In this document: one piece after another, positions 26,589-34,849 of the stretch
How positions within the stretch are numbered: position 1 is the first letter of the stretch
Layout of the letters: each line of letters opens with the position of its first letter
NCBI RefSeq assembly: GCF_038050375.1
Contig: NZ_CP150886.1
Location: 682,001-746,000, forward strand
Direction of reading: 5' to 3'
Source of the DNA: Okeanomitos corallinicola TIOX110
Lineage (GTDB): Bacteria; Cyanobacteriota; Cyanobacteriia; Cyanobacteriales; Nostocaceae
Length of the DNA: 64,000 nt
Made by a program: the position numbers and the translations under genes
The notes under the pieces: model-generated
What the model saw: only the letters and a program-made list of their open reading frames with translations
What the model was told of the DNA's origin: nothing
Database searches by the model: none

Positions 26589-27359
26589 TCAAATATTAAT
26601 CATGGAATTTTCCCGAAGCTGTTGAGATATTTTACTTAATAAAAGTTTTTCATTAGAACGGAGAAAAAAGTGATCACCCTCAAGCATTTGTAATGAAAAA
26701 TTTGCGGTGGTGTGTTCTCTCCATGCTTCTAGTTGATATGTGGGAACTTCTGTATCTTGTAAACCTCCAAAAACACTGATAGGGAAATCAAAAGGTTGCT
26801 GGTTTGTGTGAATATGAGTTTCTAATACTGTAAAATCTGCTCTGAGAATGGGTAAAAAAATTTCTATCATTTCGGCATTTTCTATGACTTCATTAGGAGT
26901 ACCATTTAATTTGTTGACTTCTTGCCAAAATTCTTGATCTGGTAAGTTGTAAATTTTTCTTTTGGTAGAATTTATTTGAGGTGCTTTCCGACCAGAAATA
27001 AATAAATGTATTGGTTTTAATTGATAATCTGATCTTAATAACCGTGCAAGTTCAAAGCTGACTTGTCCACCCATACTATGACCAAAAATTGCAAAGGGTT
27101 TATCTAGAAATGGGATGATATTTTTGGCTATTTCTGCTACTAAAGATGGCATTTTTGTATGGGGAGGTAATATCATTTGTCTTCCTCTCCCTGGAATTTC
27201 TATGGGACATACTTCGATGGTTGGGGGTAGGTTTTTTAGCCAGGTGCGAAATATGACTGCACTACCTCCTGCGTAGGGTAAGCAGAAGAGACGCATTTTT
27301 GCGTGGGGGTTGGGTTGAGGACGAGTTATCCAGGAGTTAAAGGTGGTTTTGGTGGTCAT
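26589..27359 (-). CDS. Type II thioesterase (alpha/beta hydrolase)
   Basis: 256 residues from the ATG at 27359. MRLFCLPYAGGSAVIFRTW and the nucleophile elbow FGHSMGGQVSFELARLL match the type II thioesterases (GrsT/RifR type) that hydrolyse acyl groups from carrier proteins. The catalytic Asp (GGLQDTEVP) and His (LEGDHFFL) segments are present. It overlaps the end of the GH3-type gene upstream by about 20 bp, so translation is coupled. No PKS or NRPS gene is in the window; it may release acyl-ACP or acyl-CoA for the neighbouring GH3 ligase or oxygenases. Confidence 0.9.
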   Translation of the reverse strand: MTTKTTFNSWITRPQPNPHAKMRLFCLPYAGGSAVIFRTWLKNLPPTIEVCPIEIPGRGRQMILPPHTKMPSLVAEIAKNIIPFLDKPFAIFGHSMGGQVSFELARLLRSDYQLKPIHLFISGRKAPQINSTKRKIYNLPDQEFWQEVNKLNGTPNEVIENAEMIEIFLPILRADFTVLETHIHTNQQPFDFPISVFGGLQDTEVPTYQLEAWREHTTANFSLQMLEGDHFFLRSNEKLLLSKISQQLRENSMINI

Positions 27360-28857
27360 GATTTTTGATTGCTTGTAAAAGTTCAATGCTCATAGGTAAT
27401 TTTACCAAAATTTGATGTTTTATTCCTCCCCAAACACCACCATTTTTGAGATGATAATTAACTAAAATTTCGGGAATGCTTTCAGATATAAAAACCTCTG
27501 GTTCTGTAAGTTGTCCTAATGTTCGCGCTCGTTGATAATGATATGATTTTGATAGGCTTTGATCTAGTTTTTGAGCAATTTTTTCTGGTGTTTCTGTAGC
27601 TGAATCTAATAATAAAATATAATGAGGTGGTTGAGAAATAGGGACTAAACTTTTAAAGTTTGTATTTTGCAAGTTCAATTTTTCTAGGGCATTTTTAACA
27701 AAAGTTTCCGGTAATTTTTCCCCGACTAAATCGCTGGTAGTTTGATTTCTACCGATGAATTGTAAACAAGGTGTATTGTGATGGTAATGGGTGACTTTGA
27801 TTCTATCTCCAATCCGATAACGATATAATCCACCTTTTTGAGATAAGATGATTTTGTATTCTTGATTTACATTCAATTCATGTAAATTATAGATGTTATG
27901 ATCGTCATCCTCAAATTCAAAAAATACCTGATCTAAAATTGGTACATATCCCCCAGCTTTAATTAAGGGAATTGTCATAGGTGCTTCTGTTGCTAACAGT
28001 CCTTTACCTTGCACTAAAACACCGGGAAATTGATTTTTTAATCCCTGTGCTTGATCAGCAGCATTAGCACTATCCCAACAGGATATTAATTTTAAATCTT
28101 GCCAAATTTCCACCCAGTTAATATTATTTTCATCTAATAATTTTAACCGTTGAGATGATATACTTTTTTTGAGTTCTGTTTTTAAAAAATCTCGATTTTC
28201 TTGGATGTATTTTAATTGTACTTGTAAAAAACTCGGACTCCAAATAGAAATAGTTTCTAGGTTTTCTGCTTTTAGTAAAGCTAAAGCTAATTGATGTTGA
28301 AAGGAATTGGTATTTTTTAAAGTTGTCATTTTGTCAGGAATGACTAACCAAAGACGCAAAAACCAACGTAACCAAGGATCTAAATAATCTAAATCATCTT
28401 GTAAAGTTTGATTTTCTAGATTTAATTGGGGAGAAATACAAGCGTAAAGTTTACCTGTGTTGAATTTTGGACCATTGGTAATTAAATCATGCACCCAAAC
28501 ACAGAACATCTGATTAAATGATGTTCTTAAAGATTGGGTATAGGGAATATATTTAATAGCACCGCTACTTCCAGAGGTTTTCTCATAAAATAAAATTGGT
28601 TCTGGTGTGAGTGCTATTTGTTTATTTTGGTATTGTAAATGATGAGCAATATCATCATAATCTACAATGGGTAAATGTTGCCAATCATCGAGGGAATTCA
28701 TATTTAATGACTTACCATATTCACTGTTAATTAGTAGATTGCAAATTTCCTGTTTTACGGATTTTTGGGTTAATTCAGGGTGTGATAATGATTGATAAAA
28801 TCTGTTAGCTGTGGGAGTGAGGGTTTTTGCAAATAGTTGAATTATGGGACGTATCAT
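27337..28857 (-). CDS. GH3-family acyl-adenylating amide/ester ligase
   Basis: 506 residues from the ATG at 28857 (MIRPIIQLFAKTL); a TTG start would add 13 residues. GH3 enzymes adenylate a carboxylic acid and transfer it to an amine, as plant JAR1 does with jasmonate. Visible family motifs are the P-loop-like EKTSGSSGAIKYIPYT at about residue 90, the GGYVPILDQVFFEFE region and GGLYRYRIGDRIKVTHY. It is coupled to the downstream thioesterase. The acyl acceptor and donor are unknown. A stray PIN-domain remnant lies just upstream on the other strand. Confidence 0.88.
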   Translation of the reverse strand: MIRPIIQLFAKTLTPTANRFYQSLSHPELTQKSVKQEICNLLINSEYGKSLNMNSLDDWQHLPIVDYDDIAHHLQYQNKQIALTPEPILFYEKTSGSSGAIKYIPYTQSLRTSFNQMFCVWVHDLITNGPKFNTGKLYACISPQLNLENQTLQDDLDYLDPWLRWFLRLWLVIPDKMTTLKNTNSFQHQLALALLKAENLETISIWSPSFLQVQLKYIQENRDFLKTELKKSISSQRLKLLDENNINWVEIWQDLKLISCWDSANAADQAQGLKNQFPGVLVQGKGLLATEAPMTIPLIKAGGYVPILDQVFFEFEDDDHNIYNLHELNVNQEYKIILSQKGGLYRYRIGDRIKVTHYHHNTPCLQFIGRNQTTSDLVGEKLPETFVKNALEKLNLQNTNFKSLVPISQPPHYILLLDSATETPEKIAQKLDQSLSKSYHYQRARTLGQLTEPEVFISESIPEILVNYHLKNGGVWGGIKHQILVKLPMSIELLQAIKNHDHQNHL

Positions 28858-28916
28858 ATTTGATGAAAAATTTACGTATAATGAATATTTATACACTCTA
28901 TGGAGAAATATAAACT

Positions 28917-29093
28917 TTGGATTTGATTATTGATACCCAAATACTTTCATATCACTTTAAAGGTGTTGATAAAGACATTAGCAGTCAAAATTTAGCAATT
29001 TCATCTATTACAGCTAATGAGTTTTTATTAGCTCAACCTAATAATTCAGAGAAACCAGACTACTATACTATTCATCCGTATTATTATTCATAA
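28917..29093 (+). pseudogene. PIN-domain (VapC-like) N-terminal fragment
   Basis: A 58-codon frame begins at TTG with a GGAGA about 10 bp upstream and reads MDLIIDTQILSYHFKG, then NLAISSITANEFLLAQ and a divergent tail. The (L)IIDTxILSYxFKG start with its conserved Asp and the second acidic residue in SSITANEF are those of PIN-domain toxins. A complete PIN domain needs about 130 residues, so this is a truncated relic. The frame ends 2 bp before the stop of the minus-strand acyltransferase gene. The loss suggests a past insertion or deletion in the cluster. Confidence 0.55.
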
Positions 29094-29094
29094 A

Positions 29095-29703
29095 TCACTT
29101 TACCTTTTGATTAGGTAAAAGAGTTGTATTCACAGCAATAAATTGACCATCATGAATAACTACACCAGGTGCAATGAGAGTTCCACCACCAATAAAAACA
29201 TCATTACCGATTTTTACTTTTTTCACATACAACATCAGGTTGTCTTTGCGTGGTTTAATGACATGAGAAGAAATTCCCACACGATGACCCATAACCACAT
29301 TATTACCTATTTCTAATAAACCACGGTCAGCAATTTCTAAACCTGGTGTCCAATAAACATTTTTACCAATTTTAGACCCCCATAATCTCAACCACATAGA
29401 AAACACTCCGGGAATTAATCTTAATACTGATTCTAATACAGGAATAGCAATATAAATCACTTGTATTTGATGACTACCCCACCAAGGAATATATTTTTGA
29501 TCTTGTAAATAACTAATTCCTTCTGTAATTCGATAATTTTTTTTATGTAAACGATAAACTAGCAATGGTAAACCGTAAATAAAGAAGAAAATAGCGAAGA
29601 TGCAAATAAAATTATGGGAATAAATAAAGTAAACTATGGTTGAACCAGTTAGCAATAATATCAAAGTTGGGAAAAACGCAAGAATTGTACTTAAAAAAGT
29701 CAT
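29095..29703 (-). CDS. Membrane-anchored hexapeptide-repeat (LbH) acyltransferase-like protein
   Basis: 202 residues. Two membrane segments lie at about 5-50 (FLSTILAFFPTLILLLTGST and FICIFAIFFFIYGLPLLVY). The C-terminal half is a left-handed beta-helix with hexapeptide-type rungs: IGKNVYWTPGLEIADRGLLEI, NVVMGHRVGISSHVI, and GNDVFIGGGTLIAPGVVIHD. Such proteins transfer acetyl or acyl groups. Its start overlaps the stop of the fatty-acid hydroxylase gene by 4 bp, so the two are co-translated. The substrate is unknown. Confidence 0.75.
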   Translation of the reverse strand: MTFLSTILAFFPTLILLLTGSTIVYFIYSHNFICIFAIFFFIYGLPLLVYRLHKKNYRITEGISYLQDQKYIPWWGSHQIQVIYIAIPVLESVLRLIPGVFSMWLRLWGSKIGKNVYWTPGLEIADRGLLEIGNNVVMGHRVGISSHVIKPRKDNLMLYVKKVKIGNDVFIGGGTLIAPGVVIHDGQFIAVNTTLLPNQKVK

Positions 29704-30452
29704 ACAAAGGGGAAAAAAAGTTTTTGAAATAAGTTTAATGAAGTATCAATTCCCAGTGTTTTTGGTAATTCTTTATTTTGATAATACGTTCTATGTATTT
29801 TATCCCAAAGTTTGAAATTTGCACCATAATTATAATGATGATTTTCCCTGGAATGATGCCAATCGTGATCTTGTGGTAAGATTAACCAAGGAGATAATAA
29901 TTGACAAAACCAACTATTAGTAGCAATCAATAAACCGCTATGTCTCCATAAATCCAAAGCCGATGTTAAACTAATTCCTAATAAATAAGCTGTAGGATCT
30001 GATAAAAAGTAGATAAATAAAGGATGTATCCATAAATAAATAATAAACAAACTTGTCCAGATAGTATTACGAGAAGTTCCCAAAACATCCATGTCTGTAA
30101 TTGTATGATGGACTTGATGAATATTCCAAAATTTTTGACTATGTAATAAACGATGATTCCAATAATATATATAGTCAATTATTAGAAAACTGAGGATAAA
30201 AGATAGAATTGGTGAAAGTTTCAGATATCCTTGATATTGAGGGAACAGATGATGATAAAGGGAATAAACTAAGGTTGCTTGTAATAGAGGAATAAAAATT
30301 CCTTGAATTGTTAAACTTATACCATCAATTAACCAATCTTCGATTTTTTTAAGTCTGAGTTTATTTCTACTAATTTTATTGATAAAAGTCCCAGCAGTGA
30401 GACTGATAAAAGCTGCAAAAATGATAAATTGTGAAAAATTATCTATATCCAT
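29700..30452 (-). CDS. Sterol desaturase/fatty-acid hydroxylase family membrane diiron enzyme
   Basis: 250 residues with four or five membrane segments. The histidine boxes of the fatty-acid hydroxylase superfamily are intact: H100xxxH104 (HRLLH), H112xxHH (HQVHH, 112-116), and HDWHH-x4-HHYNYG (196-210). The family covers sterol C5-desaturase, FA2H-type fatty-acid hydroxylases, beta-carotene hydroxylase relatives and SxtD. It is co-translated with the acyltransferase gene. Which lipid it hydroxylates or desaturates is not evident. Confidence 0.87.
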   Translation of the reverse strand: MDIDNFSQFIIFAAFISLTAGTFINKISRNKLRLKKIEDWLIDGISLTIQGIFIPLLQATLVYSLYHHLFPQYQGYLKLSPILSFILSFLIIDYIYYWNHRLLHSQKFWNIHQVHHTITDMDVLGTSRNTIWTSLFIIYLWIHPLFIYFLSDPTAYLLGISLTSALDLWRHSGLLIATNSWFCQLLSPWLILPQDHDWHHSRENHHYNYGANFKLWDKIHRTYYQNKELPKTLGIDTSLNLFQKLFFPFV

Positions 30453-30476
30453 AAATCCACCTTAAAAACTCAATTT

Positions 30477-30510
30477 ATCTGCGTCTATCTGCGTTTATCT
30501 GCGTTCAATT
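30477..30510. repeat. ATCTGCGT-type short tandem repeat
   Basis: Three imperfect 9-10 bp units of (T)ATCTGCGT(C/T) lie between the Rieske and hydroxylase genes. It belongs to the same TCTGCGT family as 31554-31580, 31888-31913 and 40119-40142. Confidence 0.7.
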
Positions 30511-30513
30511 AAA

Positions 30514-31536
30514 CTAAACCCAAAATTTAACTTTGACTGATTTATTCGGTAACAAACGCGGATCTTCACCGCGAGAGATAGCTGATATAATTGATTCTAC
30601 AAAAACATGAATTGTGTCCGCAGGAGTATTAAAAAACTGCGTCCCGTATTTAGCAATAGTTTCTCCTTGAACTGCCAATATTTTTACATCTTGACCAATA
30701 ATATGTTGTGCAGTCCACCAAATAAAAGGACGAGCTAATTTATTCCAAATGCTATAATTATAAGTAACATCTGTATACACCAAAGTTGAATTTTCAGTTT
30801 CAGGAATTGATTGACTTGTAATAAACAAATGACGATTTTTACCCATAATATATTCTACAGATGTTATATTTGGCATAAAAAATTTATCGCTATGTTTTAT
30901 CTCTGAATTTTGAGAATTTAAAAACCGACTATACCACCCTAAATTATTATTTTCATTGTGATATTCTACTAACACCGAACCATTGTAACGTTCCACGGTC
31001 ATCTCTAATTTTTGTTGACGATTATTCCGAAAAACTCCAGGATGAACAAAAGCGGTATGGGGAATATCAATAAAGTTTTCTGCACAGTTGGTAACGTTAT
31101 TTGCAAACCTATTTATTACCCTGACAGTTTCCCATCCTGGTTGTTGATAATATGGCATTAAAAAAGGTGAAAAATCAATTTCTGGGTTATCAGTTAACCG
31201 CACATAAATATAACCATCCTGTTCTTTTGTCGGATATAATTTTGCACATCTGGGAGGTGAAGATTTGAAATCATTTCCTTCTGCGGGGACAGAAATTACA
31301 TTCCCAGCATTGTCATATACCCACCCATGATAGGGACATTGTAAAGTACCATTATGGACTTTTCCCGGAGATAAACGACTGTTTCTATGTAAACAGCGAT
31401 CGCGTAAAGCTACGGGTTTTCCATCTGCACCGCGAAATATTGCTAACCATTCATTTAATACGGTTCTTTGTAATATTTGGTTAGATTTTAATTGTTTGCT
31501 GAGTGCGACTATGTACCAAAAGTCTGTTAGTTGCAT
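30514..31536 (-). CDS. Rieske [2Fe-2S] aromatic-ring-hydroxylating-type oxygenase (copy 1)
   Basis: 340 residues. The Rieske centre is C48xH50 (RCLHRN) and C67xxH70 (CPYHGW). The mononuclear iron site is D157xxH160xxxxH165 (FIDIPHTAFVH). All ligands are intact. This domain order is typical of PaO/VanA-type Rieske monooxygenases. It probably takes electrons from the adjacent ferredoxin, whose gene ends 50 bp upstream on the same strand. It differs from the two other Rieske proteins in this cluster, which carry a YCPH-type centre. The substrate is unknown. Confidence 0.9.
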   Translation of the reverse strand: MQLTDFWYIVALSKQLKSNQILQRTVLNEWLAIFRGADGKPVALRDRCLHRNSRLSPGKVHNGTLQCPYHGWVYDNAGNVISVPAEGNDFKSSPPRCAKLYPTKEQDGYIYVRLTDNPEIDFSPFLMPYYQQPGWETVRVINRFANNVTNCAENFIDIPHTAFVHPGVFRNNRQQKLEMTVERYNGSVLVEYHNENNNLGWYSRFLNSQNSEIKHSDKFFMPNITSVEYIMGKNRHLFITSQSIPETENSTLVYTDVTYNYSIWNKLARPFIWWTAQHIIGQDVKILAVQGETIAKYGTQFFNTPADTIHVFVESIISAISRGEDPRLLPNKSVKVKFWV

Positions 31537-31553
31537 AATATTTAAATTTATTT

Positions 31554-31580
31554 CACGCAGAGACGCAGAGAACGCAGAGG
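31554..31580. repeat. ACGCAGAG-type short tandem repeat
   Basis: Three imperfect units of (A)CGCAGAG(A) lie between the ferredoxin and Rieske genes. It is the complement of the TCTGCGT repeat family. Confidence 0.7.
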
Positions 31581-31586
31581 AATTAG

Positions 31587-31874
31587 CTATTTAATGATCC
31601 GAATTTCTACATCACTGATAATATCAATTTGACAAGCTAACCGCGCTTTTTTATTGTTGGTTGCTAATATTTCTAACATTTCCTGTTCATCAGTTTTAGG
31701 AGGAGGAATATCACCCACAACTTCAACTAAACAAGTACCACAAATACCAGTCCGACAACCAAATAATACAGGTGAATTTTGAATTGTTAAATGTTCAGAT
31801 AACTGACTATGAATATCTAAAATAATAGTTTCAAAATCACTCCCTGGAAATGATACCTTACACAAATCAGCCAT
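31587..31874 (-). CDS. Plant-type [2Fe-2S] ferredoxin
   Basis: 95 residues. Cluster ligands are C40-x4-C45-xx-C48 (GCRTGICGTC) and C81 (LACQ). The ferredoxin fold and length are normal. It lies between the AurF-like gene (8-bp overlap upstream) and the Rieske copy 1 gene, so it is the likely electron donor for these oxygenases. No ferredoxin reductase is encoded nearby; the photosynthetic FNR could serve. Confidence 0.9.
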   Translation of the reverse strand: MADLCKVSFPGSDFETIILDIHSQLSEHLTIQNSPVLFGCRTGICGTCLVEVVGDIPPPKTDEQEMLEILATNNKKARLACQIDIISDVEIRIIK

Positions 31875-33090
31875 AATTCAAAACCTCTCCGCGTCTCTGC
31901 GTCTCTGCGTGAGATAAATCTTTATTTTCTGCAAACTTTCTAAACTCCTTTCTTTGAATTGCTAAATACCTATCAATAGAATTACCCTCCATCAAAGACA
32001 TCTCTCGATTTTTTAACCATAAATAATCTAATTTTTCTACATAAACCTGATAAGAATTTCTTGCTTCTTGATGAGTAGCAAAACTGCGGTGTAAACCTTC
32101 CGACTCTTCAGTAAAACAGCGTCGCATCATCTCTTTTGCATCGTGATCATTCATATTAAAAATCGGAGATATCAAGACCTGATAAATCTTCCCATACAAC
32201 GCCGGATCATACCAAAAAATGCCATTTATCGCTGCTGAAAAGTGAAAATGATCTTTTTGACATCCCAGCACCCCTAAGTTAGCTACCAAACTTTCAAATT
32301 TAGTCGGAGGTGCAAGACAAGTAATCACATCATGGGAGATAATTGTAGAACTATTAAAATGAAAACTCTCATCCATAAAATGATAGTAAGAAACTTTTGC
32401 GGGAATAGGTGCAGTTTCCTTATTGGGATTTTTTTGATAGAAATTACTCAGTTTATGTTGGACTAATTTACCGTTTAATGTCCTGACTCCCCGCACAGTA
32501 AAATACTGACAAGCTAAAAATGTATTACTTGCAGAAATTAAACCAAAATATTGTAATTGGATTTTTTTCCACCATGTTTTTAAAAAATTAGTATCAGCAT
32601 AAACCATTGTTTCTACAAACGGTGTCCGCATGGGATAGGTAAAAATTTCTTTACCAAATAATGCTAATTCTGTTTCTTTAGAAATAGTGCGGAAAGCGTG
32701 AATGTGCGCTCGTTCTTGTGCTGATTCTAAATCTAATGTATCACAAATTAAACGAAAATCTTCATGGGCATAAAGTCCCGTTGCACTGGTTTGATTAAAA
32801 TAAATAGTTGCTATTTCTGCGGATACGATTTGAGAATAATAAGCCACCCAATAAAGATGATTTAAAATAGTTTTTTGGTAGGGGCTTGATTGTTCCCATA
32901 AAGGTGTACCATAAAGTAAAGAAAATTCCTCTGATTGCCAATATTCATGTTTACATTCTTCATAATTAAATTGATCAACTACTTCATTCATTAAAGTAGT
33001 ATGATCTTGTTGTTTATTACGGGTGTGGTTTATTTGTAATTTGCGGTATGTTGCAGACTGTTCTGATAATTTTTGAGTTGTTGTATTCAT
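31867..33090 (-). CDS. AurF-like diiron oxygenase (putative N-oxygenase)
   Basis: 407 residues from the ATG at 33090; a TTG frame reaches 33111. Counted in the longer frame, candidate diiron ligands are E99 (VSAEIAT), E133xxH136 (QERAH) and E248xxH251 (MDESFH), the pattern of the AurF family of amine N-oxygenases and related diiron oxygenases. The C-terminal residues SHAETQRRGEVLNYG are encoded by an intergenic TCTGCGT repeat and overlap the ferredoxin start, so the tail is probably dispensable. The enzyme may oxidise a nitrogen or carbon of the pathway intermediate. Confidence 0.68.
   Translation of the reverse strand: MNTTTQKLSEQSATYRKLQINHTRNKQQDHTTLMNEVVDQFNYEECKHEYWQSEEFSLLYGTPLWEQSSPYQKTILNHLYWVAYYSQIVSAEIATIYFNQTSATGLYAHEDFRLICDTLDLESAQERAHIHAFRTISKETELALFGKEIFTYPMRTPFVETMVYADTNFLKTWWKKIQLQYFGLISASNTFLACQYFTVRGVRTLNGKLVQHKLSNFYQKNPNKETAPIPAKVSYYHFMDESFHFNSSTIISHDVITCLAPPTKFESLVANLGVLGCQKDHFHFSAAINGIFWYDPALYGKIYQVLISPIFNMNDHDAKEMMRRCFTEESEGLHRSFATHQEARNSYQVYVEKLDYLWLKNREMSLMEGNSIDRYLAIQRKEFRKFAENKDLSHAETQRRGEVLNYG
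31888..31913. repeat. TCTGCGT tandem repeat inside the AurF-like 3' end
   Basis: Three units (CGCGTCTCTGCGTCTCTGCG) translate in the minus-strand AurF-like frame as SHAETQRRGE. This is coding capture of a dispersed intergenic repeat. Confidence 0.85.
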
Positions 33091-33194
33091 AGAATTTTTA
33101 GGGATAAACAAAGATATTAATGATAATTTTTGACATTTTTAGCAACAGAATCTAAACTATTATTCAATGTCAATTATCATAATTCCTGATCTGT

Positions 33195-33944
33195 ATGAGT
33201 ATTTTTTGTTTAGTTCATGGTGCTTTTCAAGGTGCTTGGACTTGGGATTTATTAATCCCTCATTTACAAGCACAAGGTCATACAGTTGTAACAATGGATT
33301 TACCCATCGAAGATTCATCTGTGAATTTGTTAGAATTTGCGACCATAGTATCTCAAACACTACCAAAAACCAATGATGATATTATTTTAGTTGGTCACTC
33401 AATGGCTGGTACAATTATTCCTTTGGTAGCAGAAATTCATAAAATCCGTCAGTTAGTATTTTTAGCTGCTTTGATACCCCATCCTGGTAAAAGTACAATT
33501 GATCAATTTGCCCATAATTTTGATACCGATACTCTAAAATCATTTAATTATGAACGTCAAAATACCGATGAATTTAAACAATTTGATGATGAACCGAATA
33601 TGTTTCACCCCCTTTCTTTGGGTAGAGATTTTTCTGATGTAGCAGTATTAAAAGAAATTTTTTACAATGATTGTTCACCAGAAGTAGTAGAAATGGCACT
33701 CTCAAAAAGGCGTTTACAACAATCAATGGCGTATATTTTTGAAGTCAATCCTCTGCAATCTTTACCCAATGTCGAGTATAAATATATTGTCTGTAATAAT
33801 GACCAAATAATTTCTCCTGAATGGTCAAAGTATGCTGCACGTAAACGTTTAGGAATTGAGCCTATAGAACTACCTGGTGGACATTGCCCTCACTTATCTC
33901 ATCCTCAACAACTTGCAAAAATATTAACAGATGCGGCTGATTAA
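33195..33944 (+). CDS. Alpha/beta hydrolase (EstC/methylesterase-like)
   Basis: 249 residues starting ATG at 33195. FCLVHGAFQGAWTWD is the oxyanion-hole region, VGHSMAG the nucleophile elbow (Ser), and PGGHCPHLSHP carries the catalytic His. The closest remembered relatives are salicylate/methyl-jasmonate esterases and hydroxynitrile lyases. It is the only plus-strand complete gene inside the 26.6-38.3 kb cluster, and its stop codon overlaps the stop codon of the ferritin-like gene (TTAA). It may cleave an ester in the pathway or act independently. Confidence 0.82.
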   Translation: MSIFCLVHGAFQGAWTWDLLIPHLQAQGHTVVTMDLPIEDSSVNLLEFATIVSQTLPKTNDDIILVGHSMAGTIIPLVAEIHKIRQLVFLAALIPHPGKSTIDQFAHNFDTDTLKSFNYERQNTDEFKQFDDEPNMFHPLSLGRDFSDVAVLKEIFYNDCSPEVVEMALSKRRLQQSMAYIFEVNPLQSLPNVEYKYIVCNNDQIISPEWSKYAARKRLGIEPIELPGGHCPHLSHPQQLAKILTDAAD

Positions 33945-34849
33945 AACACACATTGATAGGCGGGGAGTGGTGTAAATGCTCCCTTTTCTGCTAATCTTTG
34001 TAAGATATTATTAGCTGATGGCATATTCATCAAAGATTGCAGTATTTTTAATCTTGTTCCGCTATGGTTTTCTGTGTCTAATTCTTCCAAAATTTGGATT
34101 TTTTGCACTTTTGTTAATTCTCCTTTTACCTGTTCAATTGCTGTTAATATTTCTTGGGGTCCCACTTGTACCATGAATAAAAACTGAGAGAGTATTTCTA
34201 TGATGATTTTTTGACTAGATGCAGAAATTGACATTTCTTGAAATGATGTTGTGCCGGTTGCATGATGTCGAGATTCTGCTTGTAAAAAACTCTGTAAAAT
34301 TTCTGAAAAAATGGGGTTTTGGCAGTGTTTAGCTAAACGACGATAATGAGTTAAACCCCATCCTTCTAATACCACTTGCAGCACAAATAATAATACCGTT
34401 TTATCATCGCTTTCTACCACTTCTGATAATAGGTTTAAAAAGGGATTGTCAGTGTTAGTTAATTCTGTGTTTGGGAGAAAATTGATGATTTGTTGGAGGT
34501 GGGTAGTTTCATCAGCAGTGAACATCCCATATAACATTCTTTCTTCTACTGTTTCCGCTAATAAAACCATCTTGGCCATATAACCTACTCCTGCTTTTTC
34601 AATAAAATAGGATTCGGTTAATAAGCTAAGATTGGTAATTTCTAAGATTTGTGATTGTTCATTAATATCTGATTCTTGAAATATTTTCACTTGATGTAAG
34701 TTGAAAAAATTAGCATTCCAATAATTTATTTTTTGCTGATGTTGATTTTTTTTATATTCTGGTAATGCTGCGGTGAAAATCCTTTGTAAACGATGTTCCG
34801 CATCTAGATGAGGTAAATCAAAACCGACAATTTTAGATGTTGAATTCAT
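33941..34849 (-). CDS. Ferritin-like diiron protein
   Basis: 302 residues. A complete four-helix diiron ligand set is visible: E84 (FIEKAG), E114xxH117 (DETTH), E162 (LEGWG) and E192xxH195 (ESRHH). The spacing fits ferritin-like carboxylate-bridged diiron oxidases. The N- and C-terminal regions match nothing I recognise. Its start codon overlaps the end of Rieske copy 2 by 17 bp, so it is co-translated with that oxygenase. It may be a partner oxygenase acting on the same intermediate, or supply iron or a chaperone function. Confidence 0.62.
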   Translation of the reverse strand: MNSTSKIVGFDLPHLDAEHRLQRIFTAALPEYKKNQHQQKINYWNANFFNLHQVKIFQESDINEQSQILEITNLSLLTESYFIEKAGVGYMAKMVLLAETVEERMLYGMFTADETTHLQQIINFLPNTELTNTDNPFLNLLSEVVESDDKTVLLFVLQVVLEGWGLTHYRRLAKHCQNPIFSEILQSFLQAESRHHATGTTSFQEMSISASSQKIIIEILSQFLFMVQVGPQEILTAIEQVKGELTKVQKIQILEELDTENHSGTRLKILQSLMNMPSANNILQRLAEKGAFTPLPAYQCVF

